The notes below the pieces were generated by a model that ran no database searches, had not been told where the DNA came from, and saw nothing but the letters and a program-made list of their open reading frames with translations. From Acidobacteriaceae bacterium dw_441 (GTDB lineage: Bacteria > Acidobacteriota > Terriglobia > Terriglobales > Acidobacteriaceae): a DNA stretch of 64,000 nt. The translations under genes were made by a program, and so were the position numbers. The DNA is taken from positions 496,001 to 560,000 of the forward strand of contig JAAVVA010000001.1 in the NCBI GenBank assembly GCA_018449715.1, written 5' to 3'. Shown piece by piece: positions 48,506 to 57,271 of this stretch (its first letter is position 1; every line of letters begins with the position of its first letter).

Positions 48506-48537
48506 TTTTGAGTTGGTTGTAGAAGGTAGTTGAAGGG

Positions 48538-49701
48538 ATGAGTGCGACGGCTAACGTGACCAAAGTTGATTTCTATGAAGTGTTGAGCGTCTCCCGGGAC
48601 GCCTCCGACCAGGAGCTTAAGACGGCGTACCGTAAGCTCGCCATGAAGTATCACCCGGACCGCAATCCGGGCGATCAGGAGGCGGAGGAGAAGTTCAAGG
48701 AGTGCAGCGAGGCTTACCAGGTCCTGAGCGACCCGGACAAGCGTGCTGCTTACGACCGCTACGGCCATGCGGCCTTCAACGGCAGTTCCAGCGGAGCGGG
48801 TGCGGGACCATTCGGCGGCGGCGGTGGATTCGGCAACGCGCAGGACCTTGGGGATATTTTCGGCGATATTTTCGGCGAGATGTTCAACATGGGCGGCTCG
48901 GGCCGCGGAGGCCGGGCCTCCAGGGCGCAGCGCGGGCGTGATCTGCGCTATGACATGCCTCTTGAGTTTGAGGAGGCGGTCTTTGGCGTCGAGCGCGAGA
49001 TCAAGATTCGCCGCAGCGAGACCTGCCCGGACTGCCACGGCGAGGGTACGGCCAAGGGTAAGCAGCCTGTGACCTGCCCGCAGTGCGGCGGTCGCGGCCA
49101 GCAGAGGTTCCAGCAGGGCTTCTTCTCGGTCGCGCGGACCTGCTCCTCCTGCGGAGGGACTGGGACGCTGATTTCGGACCCGTGCCAGACCTGCCACGGC
49201 GAGACGCGGGTTCAGGCCGAGCATACGATTCTGGTGAAGGTTCCAGCTGGCGTCGAGCAGGACACGCGCATCCGCTATCAGGGCGAGGGCGAGGCCGGGA
49301 AGTTCGGCGGTCCGTCCGGAGATCTGTATGTCGTGCTGAACGTGAAGGACCACAAGTTCTTCGAGCGCGACGGCGACGACCTGCACTGCGTGATGCCTAT
49401 CTCGTTCCCGCAGGCGGCTCTGGGGACTGAGCTTGAGATTCAGACGCTGGAGGGCTCGGAGACCATCAAGGTTCCGGAGGGCACGCAGAGCGGGCATGAG
49501 TTCCGGCTGCGGGGCAAGGGAGTTCCTCACCTGAACCAGCGGGGCAAGGGCGACCTGATCGTCGAAATCCGGGTCCAGACCCCGGCCAAGTTGAACAAGC
49601 AGCAGAAGGAATTGCTGCGGCAGCTTGGGGAGACGATGGAGGTGGAGAATACTCCGACCTCGCGGGGAATCTTCGACAAGGTGAAGGAGATGTTCAACTA
49701 G
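48538..49701 (+). CDS. dnaJ: Chaperone DnaJ
   Basis: This 387-residue protein has the J domain with the His-Pro-Asp motif ([10 protein letters not shown], about residues 37-46), a Gly/Phe region, and four zinc motifs: [24 protein letters not shown] and CQTCHGET. Two beta-rich substrate-binding domains follow. It delivers clients to DnaK and stimulates its ATPase. dnaK is elsewhere in the genome. A strong terminator follows. Confidence 0.95.
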   Translation: MSATANVTKVDFYEVLSVSRDASDQELKTAYRKLAMKYHPDRNPGDQEAEEKFKECSEAYQVLSDPDKRAAYDRYGHAAFNGSSSGAGAGPFGGGGGFGNAQDLGDIFGDIFGEMFNMGGSGRGGRASRAQRGRDLRYDMPLEFEEAVFGVEREIKIRRSETCPDCHGEGTAKGKQPVTCPQCGGRGQQRFQQGFFSVARTCSSCGGTGTLISDPCQTCHGETRVQAEHTILVKVPAGVEQDTRIRYQGEGEAGKFGGPSGDLYVVLNVKDHKFFERDGDDLHCVMPISFPQAALGTELEIQTLEGSETIKVPEGTQSGHEFRLRGKGVPHLNQRGKGDLIVEIRVQTPAKLNKQQKELLRQLGETMEVENTPTSRGIFDKVKEMFN

Positions 49702-49747
49702 CTCCTGATTTCTTCAAGCTATTCAAACAACTTGGTTTAGATGAAAT

Positions 49748-49776
49748 GGCCCCGGATTCTTCCGGGGCCGTTTTGT
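49748..49776 (+). terminator. Terminator after dnaJ
   Basis: GGCCCCGGA (49748-49756) and TCCGGGGCC (49761-49769) form a perfect 9-bp stem with loop TTCT, followed by GTTTTGTTTT. Confidence 0.9.
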
Positions 49777-50052
49777 TTTCCTGCACGCTTGAGGCTGGGC
49801 AGGGAGAGCGGTGGAAAATCCCCGCTGTTGAATTAAGGTTCGGATGCCGATGACGGGAGGGAGAGATTTGGCGTCGAAGAGAGGCAAGAGAGATTATCAG
49901 GCCGGTCCGATGCCGGGGAGAGGGACGGTCCGCCCCTTCCTCCCGGAAAATCGGACTGAGAGAGCTTGTTCTCTGGGGCGATTTTCCTGGAGCTGCGACT
50001 TATAGTAGAGTTGCTGCATCGAATAGCTAATAATTTGATAGAAGGGCACTCA
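49777..50052. other. Intergenic region with lon leader
   Basis: This is the rest of a 351-bp gap. TATAGT at 50001-50006 may be the lon -10 element, but no well-placed -35 was found. GAAGGG lies just before the start codon. No HAIR-type or CIRCE-type heat-shock repeat was recognised, and no small gene was found. Confidence 0.4.
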
Positions 50053-52497
50053 ATGGCAAGCGACTTCGTAAGTGTAATCAAACCGACGGCAAAAAACTCT
50101 GAAGGGAGCGAGGGCGCGAACGGCAAGCGGCCAGTTCCGGTTCTGCCGGTACGCGACACGGTTCTCTTTCCGCATGCGGTCCTTCCCCTGACGGTGGGCC
50201 GTGAAAGCTCCATCCAACTGATCCAATCGCTGGGAGAGGACAAATCGATCCTCGTGGTGGCCCAGCGAGACGCCCGACAGGACGCCCCGCAGGCCTCCGA
50301 TCTCTATGCCATTGGAACGCGTGCGACCGTACACAAGGTCGTGAAGATGCCCAACCAGAGCCTCTTCGTCTTTACGGAGGGCAATGAGCGTGTGCTCGTA
50401 GGTGAGTTCACGCAGGTTCAGCCGTTCATGACGGCCGAGTACGAGCTGGTCGCCGAGACCGAGCCTGTGAAGACCCCGGAGTTCGAGGCGCTCGAACGCA
50501 ATGTAATCAGCCAGTTCCAGCAGATCGTCAGCTCGTCCCCGACCCTGTCGGACGACCTGCAGACGATTGCGATCAACATCGAGGAGCCGGGACGCCTGGT
50601 GGACTTTATCGCCGCCTCGCTTCCGTTTCTGACGACGACCGACAAGCAGGAGCTGCTGGAGACCCCCGACACCACCAAGCGGATGGAGCGGATCAACCAG
50701 CACCTGGCGAAGGAGATCGAGGTTCAGCAGCTTCGGAACAAGATCCAGTCCGAGGTGCAGGACTCGGTGCAGCAGTCGCAGAGGGACTACTACCTGCGCG
50801 AGCAGCTCAAGGCGATTCAGAAAGAGCTGGGCGATGTGGACGAGTCTCAAAAGGACATCGCTGAGCTGAAGGAGAAGATCGAAGCCGCCGGAATGCCGGA
50901 TGAGGTGAAGAAGGACGCGCTGAAGGAGCTCGCCCGTCTGAGCCGGATGAACGCGATGGCCGCGGATTACAGCCTGACACGGAACTACGTGGAGTGGCTG
51001 GCGGTGCTGCCGTGGGCGAAGAGCTCGGCCGGCGAGGTCGACATCAAGAAGGCGAAGGAGGTTCTGGACGACGATCACTACGGCCTGAAGAAGGTGAAGG
51101 ACCGCATCCTGGACTACCTCGCGGTGCGTCGCCTGAAGCCGGATATGAAGGGGCCGATCCTGTGCTTCGTCGGGCCTCCGGGCGTGGGTAAGACCTCGCT
51201 GGGGCGGTCGATTGCGAAGTCGCTGGGACGGAAGTTCTCGCGCATCTCGCTGGGCGGAATGCATGACGAGGCGGAGATCCGCGGACACCGCCGCACGTAC
51301 ATCGGCGCGTTGCCGGGACAGATCATTCAACACCTGAAGAGGGTGGAGGTGAACGACCCGGTCTTCATGCTGGACGAGATCGACAAGCTGGGACGCGACT
51401 TCCGGGGTGACCCGGCGAGTGCTCTGCTGGAGACGCTGGACCCGGAACAGAACAATACGTTCCGCGACAACTATCTCGATCAGCCGTTCGATCTGAGCAA
51501 GGTGCTGTTTATCTGCACGGCCAACCAGCTGGATACGATTCCCGGCCCGCTGCTGGATCGTATGGAGATCATCGAGCTCACGGGCTACACCGAGGAGGAG
51601 AAGGTCAACATCGCGGAGCGTTATCTCGTCCCGCGGCAGCTGAAGGAAAACGGCGTCGATGCCGCGATGATCGACTTCCCGACGCAGAGTGTGGCGCTGG
51701 TGGCGCGGCACTATACGCGTGAGGCCGGTGTGCGCAGGCTCGAACAGCAGATCGGAACGGTGGTCCGCAAGGTGGCTCGCAGGATTGCCGAGGGCGCGAC
51801 GGAGAAGCTTACGATCACGCCCGAGGTGATTCACGAGTTCCTGGGCGGCATCAAGGTCCGGGTGGATACGGAGATCGCGGAGCGGACGAAGCGTCCGGGC
51901 GTGGCGGTTGGCTTGGCGTGGACTCCGGCGGGAGGCGACGTGCTCTTTATCGAGGCGAACAAGATGAAGGGCAAGGGCGGCTTCACGATCACGGGCCAGA
52001 TCGGCGATGTGATGAAGGAGAGCATGCAGGCCGCGTTGACCTGGGTGCGCTCGAATGCGGGAAGGTTCGGACTGGAGCAGGACTTCACGAAGGACACGGA
52101 TATCCATATCCATGTGCCTGCGGGAGCGATTCCCAAGGACGGGCCTTCGGCGGGAGTCACGATGGCGACGGCGCTGGTGAGTCTGTTGACGGACACTCCG
52201 GTGCATCCGCTGACGGCGATGACCGGCGAGATCACGCTGAGCGGCAACGTGCTGCCGGTGGGAGGCATCAAGGAGAAGTTCCTTGCGGCCAAGCGCGCCG
52301 GAGTGCGGGACGTGATTCTTCCGCTGGAGTGCAAGACGCAGGTGGACGAAGACCTCACGACGGATCAGATCGGCGACGTGACGATCCACTATGCGACGCG
52401 CATTGAAGAGGTGCTGGCGGTCGCGCTGCCTACGACTCTGCAGGAAGAAGCGCAGGACGAGGCGGTTCGTGAAGAGGTGATTCACGCCACGGCGTAA
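50053..52497 (+). CDS. lon: ATP-dependent protease La (Lon)
   Basis: This 814-residue protein starts [11 protein letters not shown] after GAAGGG. It has the LAN substrate domain ([20 protein letters not shown]), a coiled middle ([19 protein letters not shown]), the AAA module with Walker A ([14 protein letters not shown]) and Walker B ([11 protein letters not shown]), and the Lon protease domain. The catalytic Ser is in [16 protein letters not shown] and the Lys in [14 protein letters not shown]. Lon degrades misfolded and regulatory proteins. An in-frame extension to 49966 exists, but the ribosome site supports the shorter form. Confidence 0.96.
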   Translation: MASDFVSVIKPTAKNSEGSEGANGKRPVPVLPVRDTVLFPHAVLPLTVGRESSIQLIQSLGEDKSILVVAQRDARQDAPQASDLYAIGTRATVHKVVKMPNQSLFVFTEGNERVLVGEFTQVQPFMTAEYELVAETEPVKTPEFEALERNVISQFQQIVSSSPTLSDDLQTIAINIEEPGRLVDFIAASLPFLTTTDKQELLETPDTTKRMERINQHLAKEIEVQQLRNKIQSEVQDSVQQSQRDYYLREQLKAIQKELGDVDESQKDIAELKEKIEAAGMPDEVKKDALKELARLSRMNAMAADYSLTRNYVEWLAVLPWAKSSAGEVDIKKAKEVLDDDHYGLKKVKDRILDYLAVRRLKPDMKGPILCFVGPPGVGKTSLGRSIAKSLGRKFSRISLGGMHDEAEIRGHRRTYIGALPGQIIQHLKRVEVNDPVFMLDEIDKLGRDFRGDPASALLETLDPEQNNTFRDNYLDQPFDLSKVLFICTANQLDTIPGPLLDRMEIIELTGYTEEEKVNIAERYLVPRQLKENGVDAAMIDFPTQSVALVARHYTREAGVRRLEQQIGTVVRKVARRIAEGATEKLTITPEVIHEFLGGIKVRVDTEIAERTKRPGVAVGLAWTPAGGDVLFIEANKMKGKGGFTITGQIGDVMKESMQAALTWVRSNAGRFGLEQDFTKDTDIHIHVPAGAIPKDGPSAGVTMATALVSLLTDTPVHPLTAMTGEITLSGNVLPVGGIKEKFLAAKRAGVRDVILPLECKTQVDEDLTTDQIGDVTIHYATRIEEVLAVALPTTLQEEAQDEAVREEVIHATA

Positions 52498-52513
52498 TAG
52501 CTGAAGTAGCAGC

Positions 52514-52553
52514 AGGGCGGTTCGGGGTTTCCCGGGCCGCCCTCTTTTGTTTT
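52514..52553 (+). terminator. Terminator after lon
   Basis: AGGGCGGTTCGGG (52514-52526) pairs with CCCGGGCCGCCCT (52531-52543), with two G-T pairs, followed by CTTTTGTTTTG. Confidence 0.85.
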
Positions 52554-52567
52554 GGGAGAGAGAAGTA

Positions 52568-53104
52568 ATGATGACGATTGGGCACTCCACGCTGGGAATC
52601 GAGGCGTTTCTTCGGGCGCTCGAAGAGAACGGCGTGGAGGTGCTAGTGGATGTGAGGAGGTTCCCGGGATCGCGGAGGCATCCGCAGTTTTCACAGGCGG
52701 CGCTGTTCGCTTCGTTGAAGGCTGTCGGGATTCGCGGGGTTTGGCGCGAAGGGATGGGAGGTCGGCGGGAGCCTGTGCCGGACAGCGTGCATACGGGATG
52801 GAAGAACGAGAGCTTTCGCGGATATGCGGACTACATGCAGACGGAGGCGTTTGCGAGGGAGATCGACTGGCTGGTGGGCCTGCCGGAGATCGATCGGACG
52901 GTGGTGATGTGCGCGGAGGCTCTGCCGTGGCGGTGCCATCGGTCGCTGATTGCGGATGCGGTGCTGGCGCGCGGGGTTGCGGTCGAGGATATCTTCGTGA
53001 AGGCCGATGGAGAGAGCCAGCGGCGGACGCATGAGATGACCTCGTTTGCACAGGTGAGCGAGGGACGTGTGTGGTATCCGAAGGAGCCGTTGCTGTTCGG
53101 ATAA
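52568..53104 (+). CDS. DUF488 family protein
   Basis: This protein of about 178 residues begins MTIGHSTLGIEAFLRALEEN and continues VLVDVRRFPGSRRHPQFSQA, a typical DUF488 start. The conserved C-terminal Cys/His segment VMCAEALPWRCHRSLIADA follows. The family is widespread but has no assigned function. It follows lon after its terminator and precedes a small DUF6321-like gene. ATG codons at 52568 and 52571 are both possible. Confidence 0.85.
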   Translation: MMTIGHSTLGIEAFLRALEENGVEVLVDVRRFPGSRRHPQFSQAALFASLKAVGIRGVWREGMGGRREPVPDSVHTGWKNESFRGYADYMQTEAFAREIDWLVGLPEIDRTVVMCAEALPWRCHRSLIADAVLARGVAVEDIFVKADGESQRRTHEMTSFAQVSEGRVWYPKEPLLFG

Positions 53105-53125
53105 GGTAGCTGAAGGGGATCTCTG

Positions 53126-53509
53126 ATGGCGGGAACGAAGAAGGCTGTAGCGAAGAGGGTTCCGCGTTCAATGCCGGCGGAGGGAAAGGATCCTCGGGGC
53201 GGGCTGACGGATGTGGGGAGAGAGTTCTATCGCCTGACGCAGGGCGCGAATCTGAAGCCGGGAGTGAAAGGGCCTGCCGATACTCCGGAGAAAATGCGCC
53301 GCAAGGGATCGTTTTTGACCAGGATGTTTACCAATCCGAGCGGACCGATGATGAGGAACGGCAAGCCGACGCGGCTGGCCGTGTGTGCGCAGGCGTGGGG
53401 AGAGCCGATTCCGAAGACAGTGGAGGAGGCATATCTTCTGGCGGCGGAGGGAAGAAGGTTGTTGGAGCAGTATCGTGAGGCGATGCGGCGGAGTAGGGTT
53501 GAGGGATGA
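53126..53509 (+). CDS. Small basic protein, DUF6321-like
   Basis: This 127-residue basic protein has GLTDVGREFYRLTQGANLKP, VKGPADTPEKMRRKGSFLTR and FTNPSGPM. It then has PTRLAVCAQAWGEPIPKTVE and a helical tail. I recall this pattern as DUF6321, found in many soil and plant-associated bacteria, with no known function. It lies 21 bp downstream of the DUF488 gene. Confidence 0.7.
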   Translation: MAGTKKAVAKRVPRSMPAEGKDPRGGLTDVGREFYRLTQGANLKPGVKGPADTPEKMRRKGSFLTRMFTNPSGPMMRNGKPTRLAVCAQAWGEPIPKTVEEAYLLAAEGRRLLEQYREAMRRSRVEG

Positions 53510-53577
53510 GAGGACTGTGGCTGATGGTACTGGTGATCGCAGTGGTCGTTCTGCGGAGGATCGCCCTGCGGCGGTGA
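53506..53577 (+). CDS. Possible 23-residue membrane peptide
   Basis: An ATG overlapping the previous stop as ATGA opens a 23-codon frame ending at 53575-53577. The peptide is one hydrophobic helix, LWLMVLVIAVVVL, flanked by Arg residues. It could be a coupled small membrane protein, but the frame is short and may be chance. Confidence 0.25.
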   Translation: MRGLWLMVLVIAVVVLRRIALRR

Positions 53578-53590
53578 TGACAGCAGCTTC

Positions 53591-54214
53591 CTAGCGAACA
53601 GTGCGGCGAGGCGATGGATCGTTGTGTACCTTGGCGTCGTAGCGCTGCATCTGCCGGGTGACGAGATCGTTGGTCTTCAGGATGGCCTTCTGGGTGGTGG
53701 CGTCGAGCTGATCCCATGTCTTGAAGTAGGAGGAGTCCTGAATGGATTCGGGGACAAGGTCGCCGTCCTGATCGATCATGGCTGCCATAAGAAGCTGAAC
53801 GGATCTCTGTCCGGTGTCGATCTTGAGCTGACGAACCCGGTAGCCGATATCGTTGCAGGCGTCGAGATGGGCGGCATCGCCATTGCCCCAGCTAATCTGG
53901 TTTGCGCGGCAGGCGTTTACGGTCTTGTAGCGGGTGAAGGTCGACAGAATGTAGGTTCCCCGGTTCTGGAAGTCGGGGTAGTTGCGGCTGAGCCAGGTGG
54001 TCGCGGTGATGTCGGCAATGTAGACCTCGATCTCTTTATCGGAGGAGACGAGAAGAGGGATGGTCCATTGCTGGGTTTCGTCGAGAACCTGTGCCGGTTT
54101 GTTGAAGGGGCCTCTCTGGATGACCTGCTGCCCGAAGCTCACCGCAGGAGAGAGCAGAAAGAGCAGTGATGCAAATCGAAGGATTGGGGATTGGAGATGT
54201 TTCAGCGGGTCCAT
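53591..54214 (-). CDS. Exported protein, unknown
   Basis: This 207-residue protein has a signal peptide (ILRFASLLFLLSPAVSFGQQ) and a soluble body with segments such as EVYIADITATTWLSRNYPD and DACNDIGYRVRQLKIDTGQR. Two cysteines in the body may pair (KTVNACRANQ and HLDACND). No family was recognised. It is a minus-strand gene between two plus-strand blocks, with its own promoter region toward moaD. Confidence 0.65.
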   Translation of the reverse strand: MDPLKHLQSPILRFASLLFLLSPAVSFGQQVIQRGPFNKPAQVLDETQQWTIPLLVSSDKEIEVYIADITATTWLSRNYPDFQNRGTYILSTFTRYKTVNACRANQISWGNGDAAHLDACNDIGYRVRQLKIDTGQRSVQLLMAAMIDQDGDLVPESIQDSSYFKTWDQLDATTQKAILKTNDLVTRQMQRYDAKVHNDPSPRRTVR

Positions 54215-54348
54215 TAAAGTGCCTGTGTCTTACTTCAAAATATAAGGGACTCGATGGAGCTTGTCTTGTAAAACAGACGGACCATGAGGGCTGTGATGTT
54301 TTTGCTGCTTGAGCCGTCCAAACGGTGGGGTCACGTATTCTTGGAGAG

Positions 54349-54600
54349 ATGCGCGTCAAAGTGCTCTATTTCGGGGTTTTGAAGGATATGGTTGGCCATC
54401 GATCTTCGGAGATGGAGATGCCGGAAGGTGTGTCGGTCGCGGAGCTGGTGAGACGCCATGCGATGCAGTTTGAAGCTCCTGCACAGGTTTGGGATGCCAT
54501 CGGGGTGGCGGTGAATCGGCAGTATGCGCGGGCGGAGGATGTTTTGCGCGAAGGGGATGAGGTGGCCCTGTTGCCTCCGGTGAGCGGAGGGCTGCAGTGA
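54349..54600 (+). CDS. moaD: Molybdopterin synthase small subunit MoaD, with two residues after the Gly-Gly
   Basis: This 83-residue ubiquitin-fold protein begins MRVKVLYFGVLKDMVGHRSS and ends VALLPPVSGGLQ. MoaD normally ends in Gly-Gly, which is adenylated and thiocarboxylated by MoeB. Here Leu-Gln follows, so removal of two residues would be needed before activation, as seen for a few ubiquitin-like sulfur carriers. The stop overlaps the moaE GTG start (GTGA). The ATG at 54349 was chosen over an upstream frame beginning at 54325. Confidence 0.87.
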   Translation: MRVKVLYFGVLKDMVGHRSSEMEMPEGVSVAELVRRHAMQFEAPAQVWDAIGVAVNRQYARAEDVLREGDEVALLPPVSGGLQ

Positions 54601-55052
54601 GGGTCGAGATGGTGGACGGGGTGATTCCCGCAGCGGAGATTGTGGCGGAGCTGAAGGCCGGGCCCGATGGCGCGGTGTGTGTCTTCGACGGCATCGTGCG
54701 GGACAACACGCGCGGAAGGAAGACGCTGCACCTGGAGTATGAAGCGTATCGCGAGATGGCGCTGGAGCAAATGCATGGGCTGGCAAATGAGGCCATCGCG
54801 AAGTTCGGTGTGCGCGATGTGGCGGTGGTGCATCGGCTGGGAAGATTATTTGTCGGGGAGACGAGCGTGCTGATTGCGGTGGCTTCGGAACATCGCGGGG
54901 CCGCATTCGATGCGTGCGAGTGGCTGATTGATACGCTGAAGAAGACGGTGCCGATCTGGAAGAGGGAACAGTTTGTGGATGGTGCAATTTGGGCCGCTGG
55001 AGAGCCGTTTCCAGAAGGTACGGGGATTGCAGCCGAGAAGGAGCAGGCGTGA
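54597..55052 (+). CDS. moaE: Molybdopterin synthase large subunit MoaE
   Basis: This 151-residue protein has the MoaE features: GAVCVFDGIVRDNTRGRKTL near residue 22, the body with LEYEAYREMALEQMHGLANE, VAVVHRLGRLFVGETSVLIA, and the catalytic KKTVPIWKREQFVDGAIW, with Lys residues for molybdopterin formation. It starts with GTG overlapping the moaD stop, so the two subunits are translated together. Its own end overlaps the VWFA gene start in the same way. Confidence 0.93.
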   Translation: MRVEMVDGVIPAAEIVAELKAGPDGAVCVFDGIVRDNTRGRKTLHLEYEAYREMALEQMHGLANEAIAKFGVRDVAVVHRLGRLFVGETSVLIAVASEHRGAAFDACEWLIDTLKKTVPIWKREQFVDGAIWAAGEPFPEGTGIAAEKEQA

Positions 55053-56047
55053 GGATGCTGGTTGCAGCCGCAGGCTGGCTGCTGGGAACGACGATGCTGG
55101 CGCAGGCTCCGATTGTGAGAAGGCCGCCGATGCAGCCGGTGAATCCGGATGCGGATCAGCAGCAGTCGCAACGACCGTCGCAGGGGCAGGGGCAGGTTCC
55201 GACGATCCGGGTGCAGACGCGGCTGGTGAATCTTGCGGTGAATGTCGTCGATCAGAATGGCGCTCCTATCGGCGGGCTGGGAAGGGACGACTTCGAGATT
55301 GAAGAAGACGGCAAGCCTCAGAAGATCGCTTACTTCGAAAAGGAGTCTTCGACGCCGCTTTCGATTGTGCTGGCGATCGACGCGAGCGAGAGCGTGCTGC
55401 GTGACGAGCGGCTGGAGAAGAACGCGGCGAAGCACTTCGTCAATGCGCTGCTGCGCGATCAGGATGAGCTGGACCTGATGGACTTCTCGGATAATGTGCG
55501 CGAGGTTGTTCCGTTTACCAATCAGAAGAAGAAGATCGAGGGGGGACTGAACGATTTGCAGCACGGGGACGAGACGGCTTTGTACGACGCGATTTATCTG
55601 GCCTCGGAGAGGCTGGAGCAGACGCGGCTCGATGCCGGGCGCAGACGCGTGCTGGTGGTGATTACCGACGGCGAGGACACGGCGAAGCGGTCGCGCTACG
55701 GGCAGGCGCTTGAGCAGGCGCAGAGGGCTGGCGCGATGATCTATTCGATCATCATCGTGCCGGTGTGGGAGGACGCGGGAAGGAACACGGGCGGCGAACA
55801 TGCGTTGATCCAGATGGCGACCGACACGGGAGGGAAGTACTTCTATGTTCGCGACAAGAGTGACCTGGAGCCCGCGTTTGCGAAGGTATCGGACGACCTG
55901 AGGACGCAGTATGTGCTGGGCTACTATGCGCCGCAGGGCAAGGGAAGGGATGCGTTTCGCTCGGTGAAGGTGCGGCTGAAGGATGCGACGCTGCGGCAAA
56001 GATACGCTGTGCGGCATCGCAGCGGATACTACGCCGACGGGCGCTAA
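55049..56047 (+). CDS. Exported VWFA-related protein (acidobacterial type)
   Basis: This 332-residue protein has a signal (VAAAGWLLGTTMLAQ), a short beta segment typical of the VWFA-related acidobacterial family (TRLVNLAVNVVDQNGAPIGG; LGRDDFEIEEDGKPQKIAYF) and a VWA domain. The MIDAS reads IVLAIDASESVLRDE (DxSxS). The end is YRSVKV-like (AFRSVKVRLKDATLRQRYAV). The GTG at 55049 with AAGGAG before it overlaps moaE by GTGA. The ATG at 55055 is an alternative. The function is unknown. Such proteins are numerous in acidobacteria. Confidence 0.82.
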   Translation: MRMLVAAAGWLLGTTMLAQAPIVRRPPMQPVNPDADQQQSQRPSQGQGQVPTIRVQTRLVNLAVNVVDQNGAPIGGLGRDDFEIEEDGKPQKIAYFEKESSTPLSIVLAIDASESVLRDERLEKNAAKHFVNALLRDQDELDLMDFSDNVREVVPFTNQKKKIEGGLNDLQHGDETALYDAIYLASERLEQTRLDAGRRRVLVVITDGEDTAKRSRYGQALEQAQRAGAMIYSIIIVPVWEDAGRNTGGEHALIQMATDTGGKYFYVRDKSDLEPAFAKVSDDLRTQYVLGYYAPQGKGRDAFRSVKVRLKDATLRQRYAVRHRSGYYADGR

Positions 56048-56056
56048 GGAAGACGG

Positions 56057-56110
56057 TCGAGCTTCGCTCGATGTCCCACATCTGGCGATACGACTGCCAG
56101 ATATGGGGCA
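56057..56110. repeat. REP-like inverted repeat element 1
   Basis: Two stems stand side by side. TCGAGC/GCTCGA surrounds TTC (56057-56071). TGTCCCACATCTGGC (56072-56086) then pairs imperfectly with GCCAGATATGGGGCA (56096-56110), leading into CCC. The ending GGGGCACCC is shared with the element at 57112-57252. Confidence 0.6.
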
Positions 56111-56212
56111 CCCTGTTTTCTGCTGGCGTTAACGGATTATTGACTCTGCGTAAAAGCTCGCTGGTTTGGGGAGACCCCCCTGCGCATATAGAGTAGAAGG
56201 CGAGAGGGAACA

Positions 56213-57088
56213 GTGAGCCAATTCGAGTTTGCACATAAGGCCGAAGAGATTGCGCGTGAAGCAGGCGCGTTGCTGAGGAGCTTTTACGAGAAGGGTGTGA
56301 CGGCGGAGTACAAGGGCGACGTGGACCTTGTGACCGAAGCCGACAAGGCCAGCGAGAAGCTGATTCGCGAGCGTCTGCAGGCGGCGTTTCCGACGCATGG
56401 CATCTACGGCGAAGAGGGAACGCGCGATGCGCTGGACGCGGAGTATCGCTGGTACGTGGACCCTCTGGATGGAACCACGAACTTCGCGCATGGGTTTCCG
56501 GCGTTCGCGGTGGTGCTGGGGCTTGAGCATCGTCCGGCGGGGCTGAAGCCGGAGGAAGACGGCGTGATGACGGCGGGCGTGATCTACGATGCGCTGCGCG
56601 ATGAGATGTTCACGGCGGAGAAGGGCAAGGGCGCGTGGCTGAACGGGAAGCCGATTCATGTGTCGAAGGTGAAGACGCTGCAGGAGTCTTTGACCGCTAC
56701 GGGGTTCCCGAGCCATAAGCGGCACCTGAATCCGAATGTTCACTTCTACTACCAGATCACGCTGCGGTCGCATGGCGTGCGGCGTGCGGGTTCGGCTGCG
56801 CTGGACCTTGCTTATGTCGCCTGTGGGCGGCTGGAGGGGTTCTGGGAGTTCAACTTGAATCCGTGGGATACGTCGGCGGGCGTGCTGCTGGTCGCGGAGG
56901 CCGGTGGCACGGTGACGCACTTTGACGGTGGGGCGTTTACGCTCGACAGCCGCGAGGTGCTGGCGACCAATGGGCTGATCAAGGATGAGCTGGTGCACGT
57001 CTTTACCGAGCTGTTTGCCGGACGCGATCTGGAACCGATTCCTACTCCTGCGGAGTTCGCGGCCCGGAGGGCGGCAGAGGGACGGTAG
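56213..57088 (+). CDS. Inositol monophosphatase family protein
   Basis: This 291-residue protein has the family metal site: IYGEEGT (Glu67, Glu68), YVDPLDGTTNFAHGFP (Asp83, Asp86) and the C-terminal NLNPWDTSAGVLLVAEAGG. These bind two or three Mg ions to hydrolyse a phosphate monoester. The family covers inositol-1-phosphate, 3'-phosphoadenosine 5'-phosphate and fructose-1,6-bisphosphate. Which one applies cannot be read. The GTG start is preceded by GAGGGA. Repeat elements flank it on both sides. Confidence 0.9.
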   Translation: MSQFEFAHKAEEIAREAGALLRSFYEKGVTAEYKGDVDLVTEADKASEKLIRERLQAAFPTHGIYGEEGTRDALDAEYRWYVDPLDGTTNFAHGFPAFAVVLGLEHRPAGLKPEEDGVMTAGVIYDALRDEMFTAEKGKGAWLNGKPIHVSKVKTLQESLTATGFPSHKRHLNPNVHFYYQITLRSHGVRRAGSAALDLAYVACGRLEGFWEFNLNPWDTSAGVLLVAEAGGTVTHFDGGAFTLDSREVLATNGLIKDELVHVFTELFAGRDLEPIPTPAEFAARRAAEGR

Positions 57089-57111
57089 GGATAGAGCCCC
57101 CGCCTATGTCC

Positions 57112-57252
57112 GGGTGCCCCATCCTTCGCGGTTTTATTGCGAAGGGTGGGATGCAGGATGGTCGTACTGGAAGGAACAGAACCGTACTGATGTTGAGCAG
57201 AGTTCATCCCACCCTTTCCGACGATGAGACTGTCGTAAAGGATGGGGCACCC
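57112..57252. repeat. REP-like nested inverted repeat element 2
   Basis: Outer arms GGGTGCCCCATCCTT (57112-57126) and AAGGATGGGGCACCC (57238-57252) match perfectly over 15 bp. Inside lie CCTTCGC/GCGAAGG (57123-57145), a GAAGGGTGGGAT stretch opposite ATCCCACCCTTTC (57206-57218), and a small stem near 57218-57237. The nested palindromes resemble the mobile or REP-type elements common between genes in this lineage. Confidence 0.75.
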
Positions 57253-57271
57253 GATCATCCTGCAAAGAAAT

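Noticed and set aside
50050-52590. Very long minus-strand frame opposite lon
   Set aside because: Complementary-strand artefact of biased codon use. It has no domain-like pattern and lon is unmistakable.
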